Assembly: GCA_024516035.1 (NCBI GenBank)
Contig: CM044955.1
Span: 53,580,948 to 53,644,947 of the forward strand
Length of the DNA: 64,000 nucleotides
Source of the DNA: Bactericera cockerelli
Taxonomy: Eukaryota > Arthropoda > Insecta > Hemiptera > Triozidae
Direction of reading: 5' to 3'
Positions 56,178 to 64,000 of the stretch are shown here, piece by piece (position 1 is the first letter of the stretch; each line of letters begins with the position of its first letter). The position numbers and the translations under genes were made by a program. A model generated the notes under the pieces. The model saw only the letters and a list, made by a program, of their open reading frames with translations, made no database searches and was not told the DNA's origin.

Positions 56178-56854
56178 ACATCTTTGAAGGTGAGGTAGGT
56201 ATCATACTTGCGTTGTGATGTCACAACTACTCACTCCTCATTCACTAATATTTGCCATGCTTGGGACTTAAAAATCGCACTACAGAGAATGCAATTGGAG
56301 GACACTACTGTTGGTACTACAAATTCTATGTATAGATCATTGATTTGATTTAAGTGGTGCATGTCAAAATCCAGGGTTATATACACACACCATTGTTGGT
56401 TGGTTCTGCTTTTTTCTTTAACTAGTAGGTAGTGTACCTACCTACCTAATGTCATCAAGGTGTTCTCAGGGTGTAGCCAATGTAGCCATGCTGCTATGTA
56501 TATTATGCAATTTGTAAGAACTGGAACTGTACAGTATTTTTGGGCTGAATGCCAATTGACATTAAAGTCTATATTCCTAACCCATTTTTTAGACTAAATG
56601 TGTTTGATGTGACACTTGACATTTACAATATACTAGTGTTGATGGCATTTTTTTCTTAATTTTTATTATTATTATTCTACCAACAGAAAACAATTCCCCT
56701 TTACCATTATATTTATAAACAAAAAAAAAAAGTGCCACTTGGGGCCAAATTATGAAACAGGATTATTTAATATTAGTGAACAACAAACTTTCACTTTGAC
56801 AACAACTGAAGGGGTCATATACAGTTCCTTTGTAGCTGTATAATTGTATATTAC
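56178..56854. other. No supported gene; partial SINE-D and MITE-G ends
   Basis: TTGTGATGTCACAACTACTC (about 56213) is a SINE-D tail relic. GGGGCCAAATTATGAAACAG GATTATTT (about 56740) is a lone MITE-G end. No exon is seen. Confidence 0.45.
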
Positions 56855-56995
56855 CTCTGTGGCATAATGGAGCTGTAGCCAGCCTCCATGGCATAACACT
56901 TGTAACAATTGCACATGGCCTAGAGATCCTGAGTTTAATTCTCTGAGGGAGTAAACTTTTTACACAGAAAATTCTGTTTCCTGTTTTCACATTTT
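56855..56995 (+). repeat. SINE-B head, degraded
   Basis: TACCTCTGTGGCATAATGG, CCTAGAGATCCTGAGTTTAA and TACACAGAAAATTCTGTTTC follow the SINE-B order. Confidence 0.55.
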
Positions 56996-57020
56996 CATAA
57001 AATCCTGATTAAAAAAAAAC

Positions 57021-57250
57021 ATGCTGGTATTGAATGCTGAAGAGGATGATAATGAAGACGTGCTAGGACCAGACAATTCATCCATTGAGGATCCATCTAC
57101 CAGTGAGGCAGTTAAAGCTTTCAATGTCCTAATCAGATGATGTGAGCAGCAGAAAGAATTGGATCTTGTCCAGCTCCTGCAGTTTAAAAAAAAACTGGGT
57201 GACTTGGCAGCAACCTACACTTCTCTTGACTTACACTTTAGTGGTTAAGG
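57021..57250 (+). pseudogene. Decayed pogo/Tigger-like transposase C-terminus
   Basis: The frame reads acidic EEDDNEDVLGPDNSS, then PSTSEAVKAFNVLIR, an in-frame TGA at 57138-57140 where TGG (Trp) would fit, then CEQQKELDLVQLLQFKKKLG. This pattern (an acidic linker, a helix with EAxxAxxxLxx, a second helix beginning ExQ and a Lys-rich segment) is what the C-terminus of pogo/Tigger DDE transposases looks like. Only about 75 codons remain; there is no DDE core. The assignment is from memory of the family and could be wrong. Confidence 0.4.
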
Positions 57251-57540
57251 TGCTAGTCTGGTATTCCAGTAGGTAGTTCTTATTCTACATGAATGCATGA
57301 TTTTTTTACATGAGATTTCAACCACTACTAACAACACCAAAACAACTAATGGAATACAGAGCTACTCTTTAGTACTACATGAGCAATATTGAAATAAAAG
57401 TCTATTGTAATTAACTAGTGATGTTGCACCTTTTACACAAATTTGTTGTTGAAAATGGGGATATGACAAAAATTACTGATGAAAATGATTTCAGTGACAT
57501 TACACATGACTACAAAAAGATCACAACTTGTAGAACTTAC
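57251..57540. other. Intron 2 of UBE2R2, 5' portion
   Basis: A tRNA-like A box (TTTAGTGGTTAAGGTGCTAG) sits at 57237-57256. Nothing else is recognised up to the donor at 57540. Confidence 0.45.
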
Positions 57541-57627
57541 CTCATATACATTAGGGTGCCATATTTTAGTTACAAATCTAACAGTGGGAGGGGAGTAGGG
57601 GTAGTCAATGGGGAACTTCACTTGAGC
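57541..57627 (-). CDS. UBE2R2: UBE2R2/CDC34-type E2, second coding exon
   Basis: It codes 29 residues, AQVKFPIDYPYSPPTVRF then VTKIWHPNVYE, the central UBC beta-meander with the PxxPP and HPN motifs. The Asn of HPN is residue 85, the oxyanion-stabilising position in E2s. The acceptor is TGTTTACAG (57634-57628) and the donor GAG/GTAAG (57540-57536). Both ends are phase 0 and fit the exons at 59098 and 33526. Confidence 0.93.
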
Positions 57628-57898
57628 CTGTAAACAAACAACAAGGTTACTTGTAGATAATAAAATATATATAATACAATGTATTCAATGTATTAGTACC
57701 TATCTAATCCAAAAAATCTTCTAGGAAATCCTACTTCTTTAACAAAAAGAAGACTAGACCCTAAGACAGCTGATACTGGAATAAATCAGAGGTCAGTGTG
57801 AGACCCAAGTGAATATTATAGAGAGAGAGAAAATAAAATTTTGTGAGAAACTGCGCACTTATAGGAGTCATGTTTGATTCACTTATAGAAGTCATGTT

Positions 57899-58012
57899 TG
57901 ACATGGGGTAAAAATCCCAAATGGGAGGATAACTTGTCATGTCCCGGCTGGGTTTCGAACCCACGACCTCTGGAATCTTTGGATTCACAGATGGCCACCT
58001 TTACCATTTAAC
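57899..58012 (-). repeat. SINE-A copy, inverted
   Basis: AAAATCCCAAATGGGAGGAT, AACTTGTCATGTCCCGGCTG and GGTTTCGAACCCACGACCTC are the reverse complement of the SINE-A tail and head, with the 5' end decayed. Confidence 0.75.
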
Positions 58013-58610
58013 AAGGCTGTACAAATGCAAGCATTCAGATTATGATCCATGAGGCATGATCTGTGACTTGATTTTTATCATTTTCAAAGTCGAAAATAGG
58101 GCCTTGCCAAGGTAGGTGGATCCAAAGTGCAAGTTCATTTTTATTGTAGCATATTTTAATAATGGATTTTTTTTTTAAGCTTTATTAGGTAGAACAAAAA
58201 CTATATACAGTAGAACACAATGAAATATAAAGAATAACAAAAAGATTAAACAAATATACAAGAAGGAAAAAAAAGAGAGAAATGTCCTACCTAGAGGGCA
58301 GGGTTATTGCCTGTGACAATCTCTTCCACCCAACCCTTTTTTTTTGTTTTTTTTTGGAGAAATTGAGTGGTAACGAATTTCTAGAATTGACATCCATGTT
58401 CTTTAAATTAATTATATAATTTAAAATGAAAAAGCTTTGCGTGCACTCTAAAAGGGGCTCCCGTGCTCACGCATGCAAAGGGTTGCCGACCCCTGTACTA
58501 AAACTTCATTTCTTTGAGCTCAGGATAGGTGTTTTGTATAGAAGACACCATCAGCTGGGAGTCTAGAACAAAATATACAGTAAATAATTAATGGAACCTT
58601 AGTGCAGGAA
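58013..58610. other. UBE2R2 intron 1 with family H tail
   Basis: An inverted family H end (CTAGAGGGCAGGGTTATTGC...AATCTCTTCCACCCAACCC) lies at about 58283-58345. No exon is seen. Confidence 0.5.
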
Positions 58611-58617
58611 TGCATAC

Positions 58618-58668
58618 CTTGAAAAACCTTCCTTGACAGTAGAATATTGGTGGTCATATCCAACTAAC
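58618..58668 (-). pseudogene. Possible relic duplicate of the 3' end of UBE2R2 exon 1
   Basis: On the minus strand it reads PPIFYCQGRFFK followed by AAG/GTATGC. The real exon 1 ends PPDTLYQGGYFK with AAG/GTATGA. About seven of twelve residues, the donor position and part of the following intron (CACTAA...TAATTATT) agree. A stop precedes PP, so it cannot work as an alternative exon in this form. It fits a local tandem duplication that has decayed. Confidence 0.45.
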
Positions 58669-59097
58669 ACAGACTTGAGTCTACGGTTTGTTTGTTTTAC
58701 CCTCCATTTGAAGGACACTCACAAACCCACTACCCCATTAACCTGAAGCAGCCTGAAATAGGTCATAATCCCAAAATCACAGTCTTTACCTCACTGAACT
58801 TTTGTGATTCTGCAAGAACCTATGCATTCAACATGTAATCAGAACATTGGCAACTTGTGCCTTGACCACTTGGTGTTTGAGAGGTCAAGACACAAGTCTA
58901 GTTTTTCATAACAAAGGGATATTTAATGGATTGAATCCCACCAATGCATGACTTTTTCAACATTGATTTGAGACTTTGACCAAATAATGATAGCTCCAGA
59001 ACTAATACTAGAATGAGGAGACTAGAACCCCTGATTGTGCACTTGGGTAGTAATCTAAAGTGTCCATTATTTCTCATAATAATTAGTACAGTCATAC
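58669..59097. other. UBE2R2 intron 1, 5' portion
   Basis: A diverged SINE-5S/B tail in minus orientation (ACCCTCCATTTGAAGGACAC TCACAAACCC) is at about 58698-58800. Nothing else is supported. Confidence 0.45.
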
Positions 59098-59282
59098 CTT
59101 GAAATAACCTCCTTGATACAGAGTGTCTGGGGGTCCAAAAATTGCCACTTCCCACTCAAACAAGTTGTCATCGTTGACCAATTTGACCCTAAATCCTTCG
59201 ACTGGTTCCTCCTGTAGACCCTTGTACTCCATGGAAAGAGCTCTCAGCGCGCTACTTGTTGGCACTTGGGCCATGGTCACGT
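59098..59282 (-). CDS. UBE2R2: UBE2R2/CDC34-type E2, first coding exon
   Basis: The ATG at 59274 opens 59 codons, MAQVPTSSALRALSMEYKGL then QEEPVEGFRVKLVN, LFEWEVAIFGPPDTLYQGGY and FK. Length, sequence and start agree with UBE2R2/CDC34, whose first 59 residues end GGYFK. The donor is AAG/GTATGA (59097). TTTTTTTTAG just upstream of 59282 looks like an acceptor, so a separate non-coding first exon is likely; the eight bases 59282-59275 would then be 5' UTR. Confidence 0.92.
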
Positions 59283-60430
59283 CTAAAAAAAACGAACTCA
59301 CGAATTGAAGTTATAATTATTAAAATCCTACAGGAAAACTCGTGTTGAATCGGTTAAAATTGTAAAAGAACTGGGCAATTTATATTGGAACTTCCTAGTT
59401 CTCTAGATCCTTTGTGCTGGGTCTTGCAGGAAATGCATTTAAAAAAAATATCGTGATAAAATAACTGCTGAAAAAGATTAGTTGTTTGAGAGCTGAAATT
59501 CTCAGTTGAATGATTTTGAAAATTTACTCGACAGAGCGTTTTAAATTAGGTAATTATTAGGTGATTTAAAATAAAATTTCCTCCGCAAACACTACGCACT
59601 GTGAAAGTAAAAATTCAAAACTGGATAACTGGATTCTGGATTTCTGGAAAAGAGGAAAATGGTATCAACAAAAAGATTTTGATCAGCTGACTTTAACGCA
59701 TGCGCACTGCGTTTTCAGATGGACGAGTTTTATTTTTCACCCGGTAAAACTGATGGCCATTTAAACAATAAATTACAACTTCTTCTCAAGGCCCTCCTAA
59801 GCCAGCAAGTCCCTCTTCAACATTTTGTCTTATATTTTGAATAGGAATTTGAAATAGGATCGCATTTGATTCTGGAAGAAAAGCAGAGCATCCTGAAATG
59901 TTGAGAGATAAAATGTGTCATTCAGTCAATTCAGTGGGGATGTAGGCCCGCTACACTGAAATTCGCACTGACTGAAACATTCTAGCAATTTTTTTCAATA
60001 ATTCTTTTTCTTCACAATATCTACCATGTATCCTAATATTCCTAACTGTCGTACTTTGGCGGTATAGTTTTCACGATGACCTATTTCATTAATTTGTTGC
60101 GATGGTCATCGTAATCAGGATTTTAACATTTTTGCTATAGGGAAATTTTTGTTAAATTCTCCCTCTGAACCCGTTGAGAGTTGACGGTTTACTCTTTCTT
60201 ATTCCTATTGAACGAAAAAAGGCAACAATAAAATCCAACGATAAGTCTTTAAAAGAAAACTCAGCTATTATTTCAAAGTCAAATAATAGTCGCCCTAGAT
60301 CTACTACCTAGTAGATCTAGGGCGAAATTAGAGACCAAATCGATATCTTCAGTCATTGCTAAGCACCGGTTTTCATGGTCGTATACGCAAAGGTAATAAT
60401 ATTTTTTTCTTCCATTTTTTTTTATTTATT
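59283..60430. other. Upstream of UBE2R2 coding sequence; 34-bp palindrome
   Basis: It should contain the UBE2R2 5' UTR exon and promoter, which I cannot place. A perfect inverted repeat, CGCCCTAGATCTACTA with a 2-nt centre, spans 60291-60324. Confidence 0.5.
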
Positions 60431-60434
60431 TATT

Positions 60435-60692
60435 TTAAGTGGGGTTTAACGTCGCTTTCAACTGCCATGGTCATATCACGACGGGGGTTTTACCCTCCAT
60501 TCGCAGGAAACTCACAAACCTGCTACTCACATTGAGCTCACCTAGCCTGAGTGGGGCCGGGAAAAGCCAGCGTCACGAGAATTAGAATTTGAATGGTCAC
60601 CCATCCAAGTCTTAACCTCGCTGGATGTCGCTTAACTTCGGTGTTCTGAAGGGAACCGGTGTATTCAACATGCCATCGACGCTGTCTCCATT
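60435..60692 (-). repeat. SINE-5S copy, full length
   Basis: Complement of the complete unit: AAGTGGGGTTTAACGTCGCT, GGGTTTTACCCTCCATTCG, CACCTAGCCTGAGTGGGGCC, then the 5S-like head ATCCAAGTCTTAACCTCGCT and GAACCGGTGTATTCAACAT. This is the cleanest copy of tail and head together. Confidence 0.8.
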
Positions 60693-60911
60693 TATTATTA
60701 CTTACCTGTATTTATAATATTTTCTGGGCGAAATCTTCGGTACCTAAATCTTTTTCTCAAGATTGAAATTAATAGTCCTAAGCTCACAAAATATGTATGA
60801 AATATCTGTAAATTGAGTCATGTTTTCAAAGGTAACAGGAAATATGTAACGTCAAATACTCAAACTCACCATCAGCTATTTGCATAGCACATTGCCTAAT
60901 ACCAACTATTT

Positions 60912-61130
60912 AAGGCACTCATAAAAAATGATGGAGTGTACTAGGGAGTATAAGGGCCGAAGGCACTCATAAAAAATGATGGAGTGTACTAGGGAGTATA
61001 AGGGCCGAATTATGACACGCCCTCCAGTGGAAATTTCAATAAACCACAGCGCACTGTAGCCTGAGTTAAGGGATAGTGTCCAGTTAGATTAATCTATTCC
61101 TGTTTCATAATTCGGTACTAAAAGTCACTT
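60912..61130. repeat. 48-bp tandem duplication joined to a MITE-G copy
   Basis: AAGGCACTCATAAAAAATGA...GTATAAGGGCCGAA is present twice in tandem, and the second copy runs straight into MITE-G (GGGCCGAATTATGACACG...TTTCATAATTCGG). The duplicated segment includes the first bases of the element. Confidence 0.75.
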
Positions 61131-61547
61131 GCACGCACGGCGAGCTGAGTTCGATTCCCAGCAGAAAAGAAAATTTTCTGATCTGTACTTGCAAACTGCA
61201 AACAATTTCTGAAACAATTTTAAAAGATTCAGTATATATTTTGAAACAACACATTTACAAGTAAAAAAAAGAAGAAAAAAAAAAATGTTTTTGTAAACTG
61301 ATTGTTATGCTGTGATTTTTAGCAACCCACCATATGGTAGGCATGACGAATATTTGTATAAAAAATAAATATTATTATTCTTCTTCTTCGTGGTCCACCC
61401 ATATCTCGTGAGAAAAATCAGTAGCTGTTTGTATGATAGATTTTAGGAAGTGATAAGTGTGACATGAATTAGGCTAATGATGACAACAGAGCTATAGTTT
61501 ATTTTTGTATTTTTTTTTTTTTATAATAGAAATATAAAATAGAAACG
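61131..61547. other. No supported gene
   Basis: A tRNA-like B box (GAGTTCGATTCCCAG) at about 61148 and a run of T at about 61510-61523; otherwise unclassified. Confidence 0.4.
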
Positions 61548-61715
61548 TCTGGCTGGGGGACTATAAACAGGGAGTAGACTAGCATTGGCTTGGTTCTGGG
61601 GGCCCTTGTCAATTATTAGCCTCCTTGTAAAGACAGTGGTAGAAGTGCTGAGTCATTCCTCCACTGTCTGGCTACCATCGTTCACGATAACGCCACGCCA
61701 CGCTATGATGATGAT
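61548..61715. repeat. 38-bp minisatellite family, single unit plus flank
   Basis: GTCTGGCTGGGGGACTATAA ACAGGGAGTAGACTAGCATTGG leads to the conserved flank ending CTACCATCGTTCACGATAAC. Confidence 0.75.
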
Positions 61716-62011
61716 AATAGAAATATGCATGATTGAATAGCATTAACAAAATTAGAATATTTCTATTTGAAAACAAATAGGTTAATTTATAACCTAATAC
61801 TTTATAAGAACACACCTAATCAAAAAATATACGTACAATGGAGATACTCCACACTCCATTCCATACCAAACCAAGAAGTGACTGTATCTCCTTTCCATTT
61901 TAAACTGTTTATATGTAGGTACATTAAATGTAATATTCTGTATAAATTAAAAAATATACATATTTTTTTTTTTTAAGCAATTTTTATAATGAAAAAAAAA
62001 TATTTTTAATC

Positions 62012-62216
62012 CTCTGAAAACTCACAAACTACCTAACTAGGTGGTACACTGGTACACACATTAAATCGAAGCAGCCAGGGTTTGGAAAGAAATAGCCGCC
62101 ATCACGAAGGTTTGAACCTGTCTGGTCTGACCATCAAAAGTTTCTTAAACTTGCTGGACGTTGCTGAACTTTAAAAGATCTAGGATTTTGTAGTCAACGT
62201 TCCATTATTGCTGCCT
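62012..62216 (-). repeat. Diverged SINE-5S copy
   Basis: GAAAACTCACAAACTACCTA, GTTTCTTAAACTTGCTGGAC GTTGCTGAACTTT and GTAGTCAACGTTCC follow the inverted element order. Confidence 0.5.
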
Positions 62217-62370
62217 GGCTCAGATGGATAATAAATATTTGGATCTTCCAGTAGTAGGTAGATAGTTGGTATACTTATTGCAGAATGATATTCCTAAATT
62301 TTGACCAAAAAGACCATCTTGAAAATAATAATAGGTACACAAATATTCATAAAGTTATCTAGGTACTTAC

Positions 62371-62480
62371 GTATTACGTAAAGTACCTATATTGTAAGGA
62401 CACCAAGTTTGTTCTTCTCCGTGGTAGTCAAAAATTTTAATGCGTGTAGCTTTGCCAACATTGCCCCTCTCCGCTTCATT
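62371..62480 (-). other. Unexplained open stretch downstream of DRC1
   Basis: On the minus strand a frame reads EAERGNVGKATRIKIFDYHG then EEQTWCPYNIG, with a strong donor-like GTAAGT at 62370-62365. It has coding-like composition, but no clear acceptor and no family I recognise. It could be an exon of another gene, DRC1 3' UTR, or chance. Confidence 0.2.
62436..62441 (-). promoter_or_regulatory. Candidate DRC1 poly(A) signal ATTAAA
   Basis: ATTAAA on the minus strand lies about 140 bp after the DRC1 stop codon. No AATAAA is closer. It competes with the reading of the same bases as coding. Confidence 0.3.
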
Positions 62481-62579
62481 TTAGTATACAAAAGTTATTC
62501 CTCCGTTGTTTTAAACATGCGTTTTAAACTTTAAGAACTATTTATATGTACCTACATATTATGTATAGAGTGGTAGGAT

Positions 62580-64000
62580 CTAGTGAGGAAATGGGTTTGA
62601 GGAACTCAAATTTTTAGCAGTTTCAGCCGTATGAATGGGAGGTAGACTGTTCGATTTGTGCTCAGATTCGGGTTTGATGTAACATTGTAGAAGAGTTCTT
62701 AAATGTTTGTTTCTAGAACTGAGGCAGTCCAGTTCCTCATTCAGCTTTTGTCTCTTGATCAACACTTGATAGTACTTCTCCAGGCTCTTGAACACAGAGG
62801 ACCACAGTTCGAGCTTTTCCTCGGGAAACATTTTTAGATATTGTTTCCAAAACTTTTCCACTTCACCTTTGTCAATCCGTTTTTCTCTTGAAATGTTTGG
62901 TTGGGAATTATTTGTAGATTCTCCTCGCTGATGAGATGAGTTTTTGTAGTTTTTTATGAACTGTTGTAGAGCATTCAAAACATCAGAACTTTCAATAGAG
63001 AGTTGGTGAGAGTCATTAGCACAGATGAAAGGCACCAAAGTCTCCTTCACTGATTCGTCTGATTGTTTCCTGTCTTCGGTGTGTTTCACTGTTTTATCTA
63101 AAGGTCTTGTATCAACCGTTCTTGCGTTTGTGATGTCATGAATTTTTGTAACACCATCATTCCATTGGATAGAACAAGTGAATTCTGTTTTGAAATAATC
63201 CGAGCTGACATCTAGTTCATGGACGTCAATCACTTCTAACCTATCCACTACTTTGGTGTCTACAATGAGAGATAAATTGCTCTGTGCTAGTATGTCGGAT
63301 AATGATTTAGCACGGGTAAAACTGGTTTTACTTTTCCCGGAGACTGTTTTATAAGAGCTTGATGTTCTGCTGGGAGGAGACACAATGTCAGGTAGAACGA
63401 TGGAAGTCTCTGTTTCTACTTTGTCAAAATCCGCGAAGTCAAGTTCATAGCTTTGTATAAACGGAGTGATGGTGTCTAGTCTTTTGGAATGGATGAGGGC
63501 GATTTCAGTTATTTCAGATTTGACATCTTGGTCGTCTAGAACTTTGATGCTAACAGTGTCAGAAGTTCTGGAGGGTTGTTCTTTACATTGTGTGCAGAAG
63601 ATGTACGGTTTCATGAAATCAACAAGTACATTGATATCCTCCATGGACGCGATGCCCAAGTTGTCCAGTATATTGTTGAGTTTCACAAGCGTTTCGGTTT
63701 TGGCTCCATATGTTTCCACAATACTGTTGACTGTGGGATCGTTCAGGAAATCGCAATGACTCGTGAGAGCTTGCTTCACACACTCGTACATTCTTCGTCG
63801 GTTACTTTCTGGCTCTATTGAAATCTGGGGACATCTTTGAAGGAGATTATCCAATTTACTTGAGCTAATCTTTTTTGGAGGAAATAAATCTTCTTTTTTG
63901 AATAGTTGATTCGCGGGAGGCTCCCAGTTCATACCGAGGAATTGCTCGTAGATGGTTTTGTCTGTCTGCAGTATCTTCTGTAAGTGTAGTTCAGCTTCCT
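62580..64000 (-). CDS. DRC1: Dynein regulatory complex protein 1, C-terminal part (5' end off the window)
   Basis: DRC1 (CCDC164) is a scaffold subunit of the nexin-dynein regulatory complex that links doublet microtubules in motile cilia and sperm flagella. One exon of about 472 codons is open to the window edge. It reads TIYEQFLGMNWEPPAN near its start (DRC1s have a similar LGxxWxPP step), then a conserved helical block LVKLNNILDNLGIASMEDIN followed by LVDFMKPY. A long acidic, serine-rich linker follows, then SSDVLNALQQFIKNY and finally EEKLELWSSVFKSLEKYYQV and LRTLLQCYIKPE, the C-terminal coiled-coil signature. The stop is TAG at 62582-62580. The linker is longer than in vertebrates. The N-terminal half lies beyond position 64000. 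Confidence 0.85.
   Translation of the reverse strand, partial: EAELHLQKILQTDKTIYEQFLGMNWEPPANQLFKKEDLFPPKKISSSKLDNLLQRCPQISIEPESNRRRMYECVKQALTSHCDFLNDPTVNSIVETYGAKTETLVKLNNILDNLGIASMEDINVLVDFMKPYIFCTQCKEQPSRTSDTVSIKVLDDQDVKSEITEIALIHSKRLDTITPFIQSYELDFADFDKVETETSIVLPDIVSPPSRTSSSYKTVSGKSKTSFTRAKSLSDILAQSNLSLIVDTKVVDRLEVIDVHELDVSSDYFKTEFTCSIQWNDGVTKIHDITNARTVDTRPLDKTVKHTEDRKQSDESVKETLVPFICANDSHQLSIESSDVLNALQQFIKNYKNSSHQRGESTNNSQPNISREKRIDKGEVEKFWKQYLKMFPEEKLELWSSVFKSLEKYYQVLIKRQKLNEELDCLSSRNKHLRTLLQCYIKPESEHKSNSLPPIHTAETAKNLSSSNPFPH

Noticed and set aside
63466..63821. Plus-strand frames of 81-97 codons
   Set aside because: Antisense shadows of the DRC1 coding exon.

Overview
The window is nuclear DNA of a repeat-rich, AT-rich animal, most likely an insect or another arthropod. 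The evidence is short coding exons bounded by GT/AG introns of many kilobases, three conserved animal genes, and a dense background of tRNA- and 5S rRNA-derived SINEs, MITEs, Helitron-like elements and minisatellites. I cannot name the species.

Three genes are supported. (1) A patched-related (PTCHD3-like) membrane protein lies on the + strand, with four phase-compatible exons at 3313-3573, 9638-9981, 18212-18412 and 21617-21748; its 5' and 3' ends are not visible. (2) A UBE2R2/CDC34-type ubiquitin-conjugating enzyme lies on the - strand: first coding exon 59098-59274, second 57541-57627, and third, carrying the catalytic cysteine, at 33526-33623 after an intron of about 24 kb. Its C-terminal exons are not visible. 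(3) The C-terminal part of DRC1, a nexin-dynein regulatory complex subunit of motile cilia and flagella, occupies 62580-64000 on the - strand and runs off the right edge. Genes 1 and 2 converge on 21.7-33.5 kb, which holds a 100-N gap (24300-24399) and about 4.8 kb of apparently corrupted consensus (28076-32850). The missing 3' exons of both may be lost there.

The rest is mobile and repetitive DNA. I use local names. SINE-A, -B, -D and -E have tRNA-like heads; SINE-5S has a 5S rRNA-like head and shares its 3' tail with SINE-B. MITE-G is a small hairpin-forming element with about eight copies. There are single MITEs of mariner type (8686-9126), hAT type (46281-46405, perfect 8-bp target duplication) and piggyBac type (55863-56177, TTAA flanks), a foldback element inside a LINE-like tail (10157-10419), two Helitron-like elements with canonical ends (35-290 and 48964-50039) and a third 3' end (1199), and two near-perfect hairpins with 200-bp arms (2836-3268 and 43285-43762).

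The least ordinary structures are an array of RFX X-box-like sites in UBE2R2 intron 2 not far from DRC1, a 73-bp tandem repeat that multiplies a splice donor of the patched-related gene, a 75-bp satellite whose unit holds tRNA A- and B-box sequences, and possible decayed E2 exon fragments.
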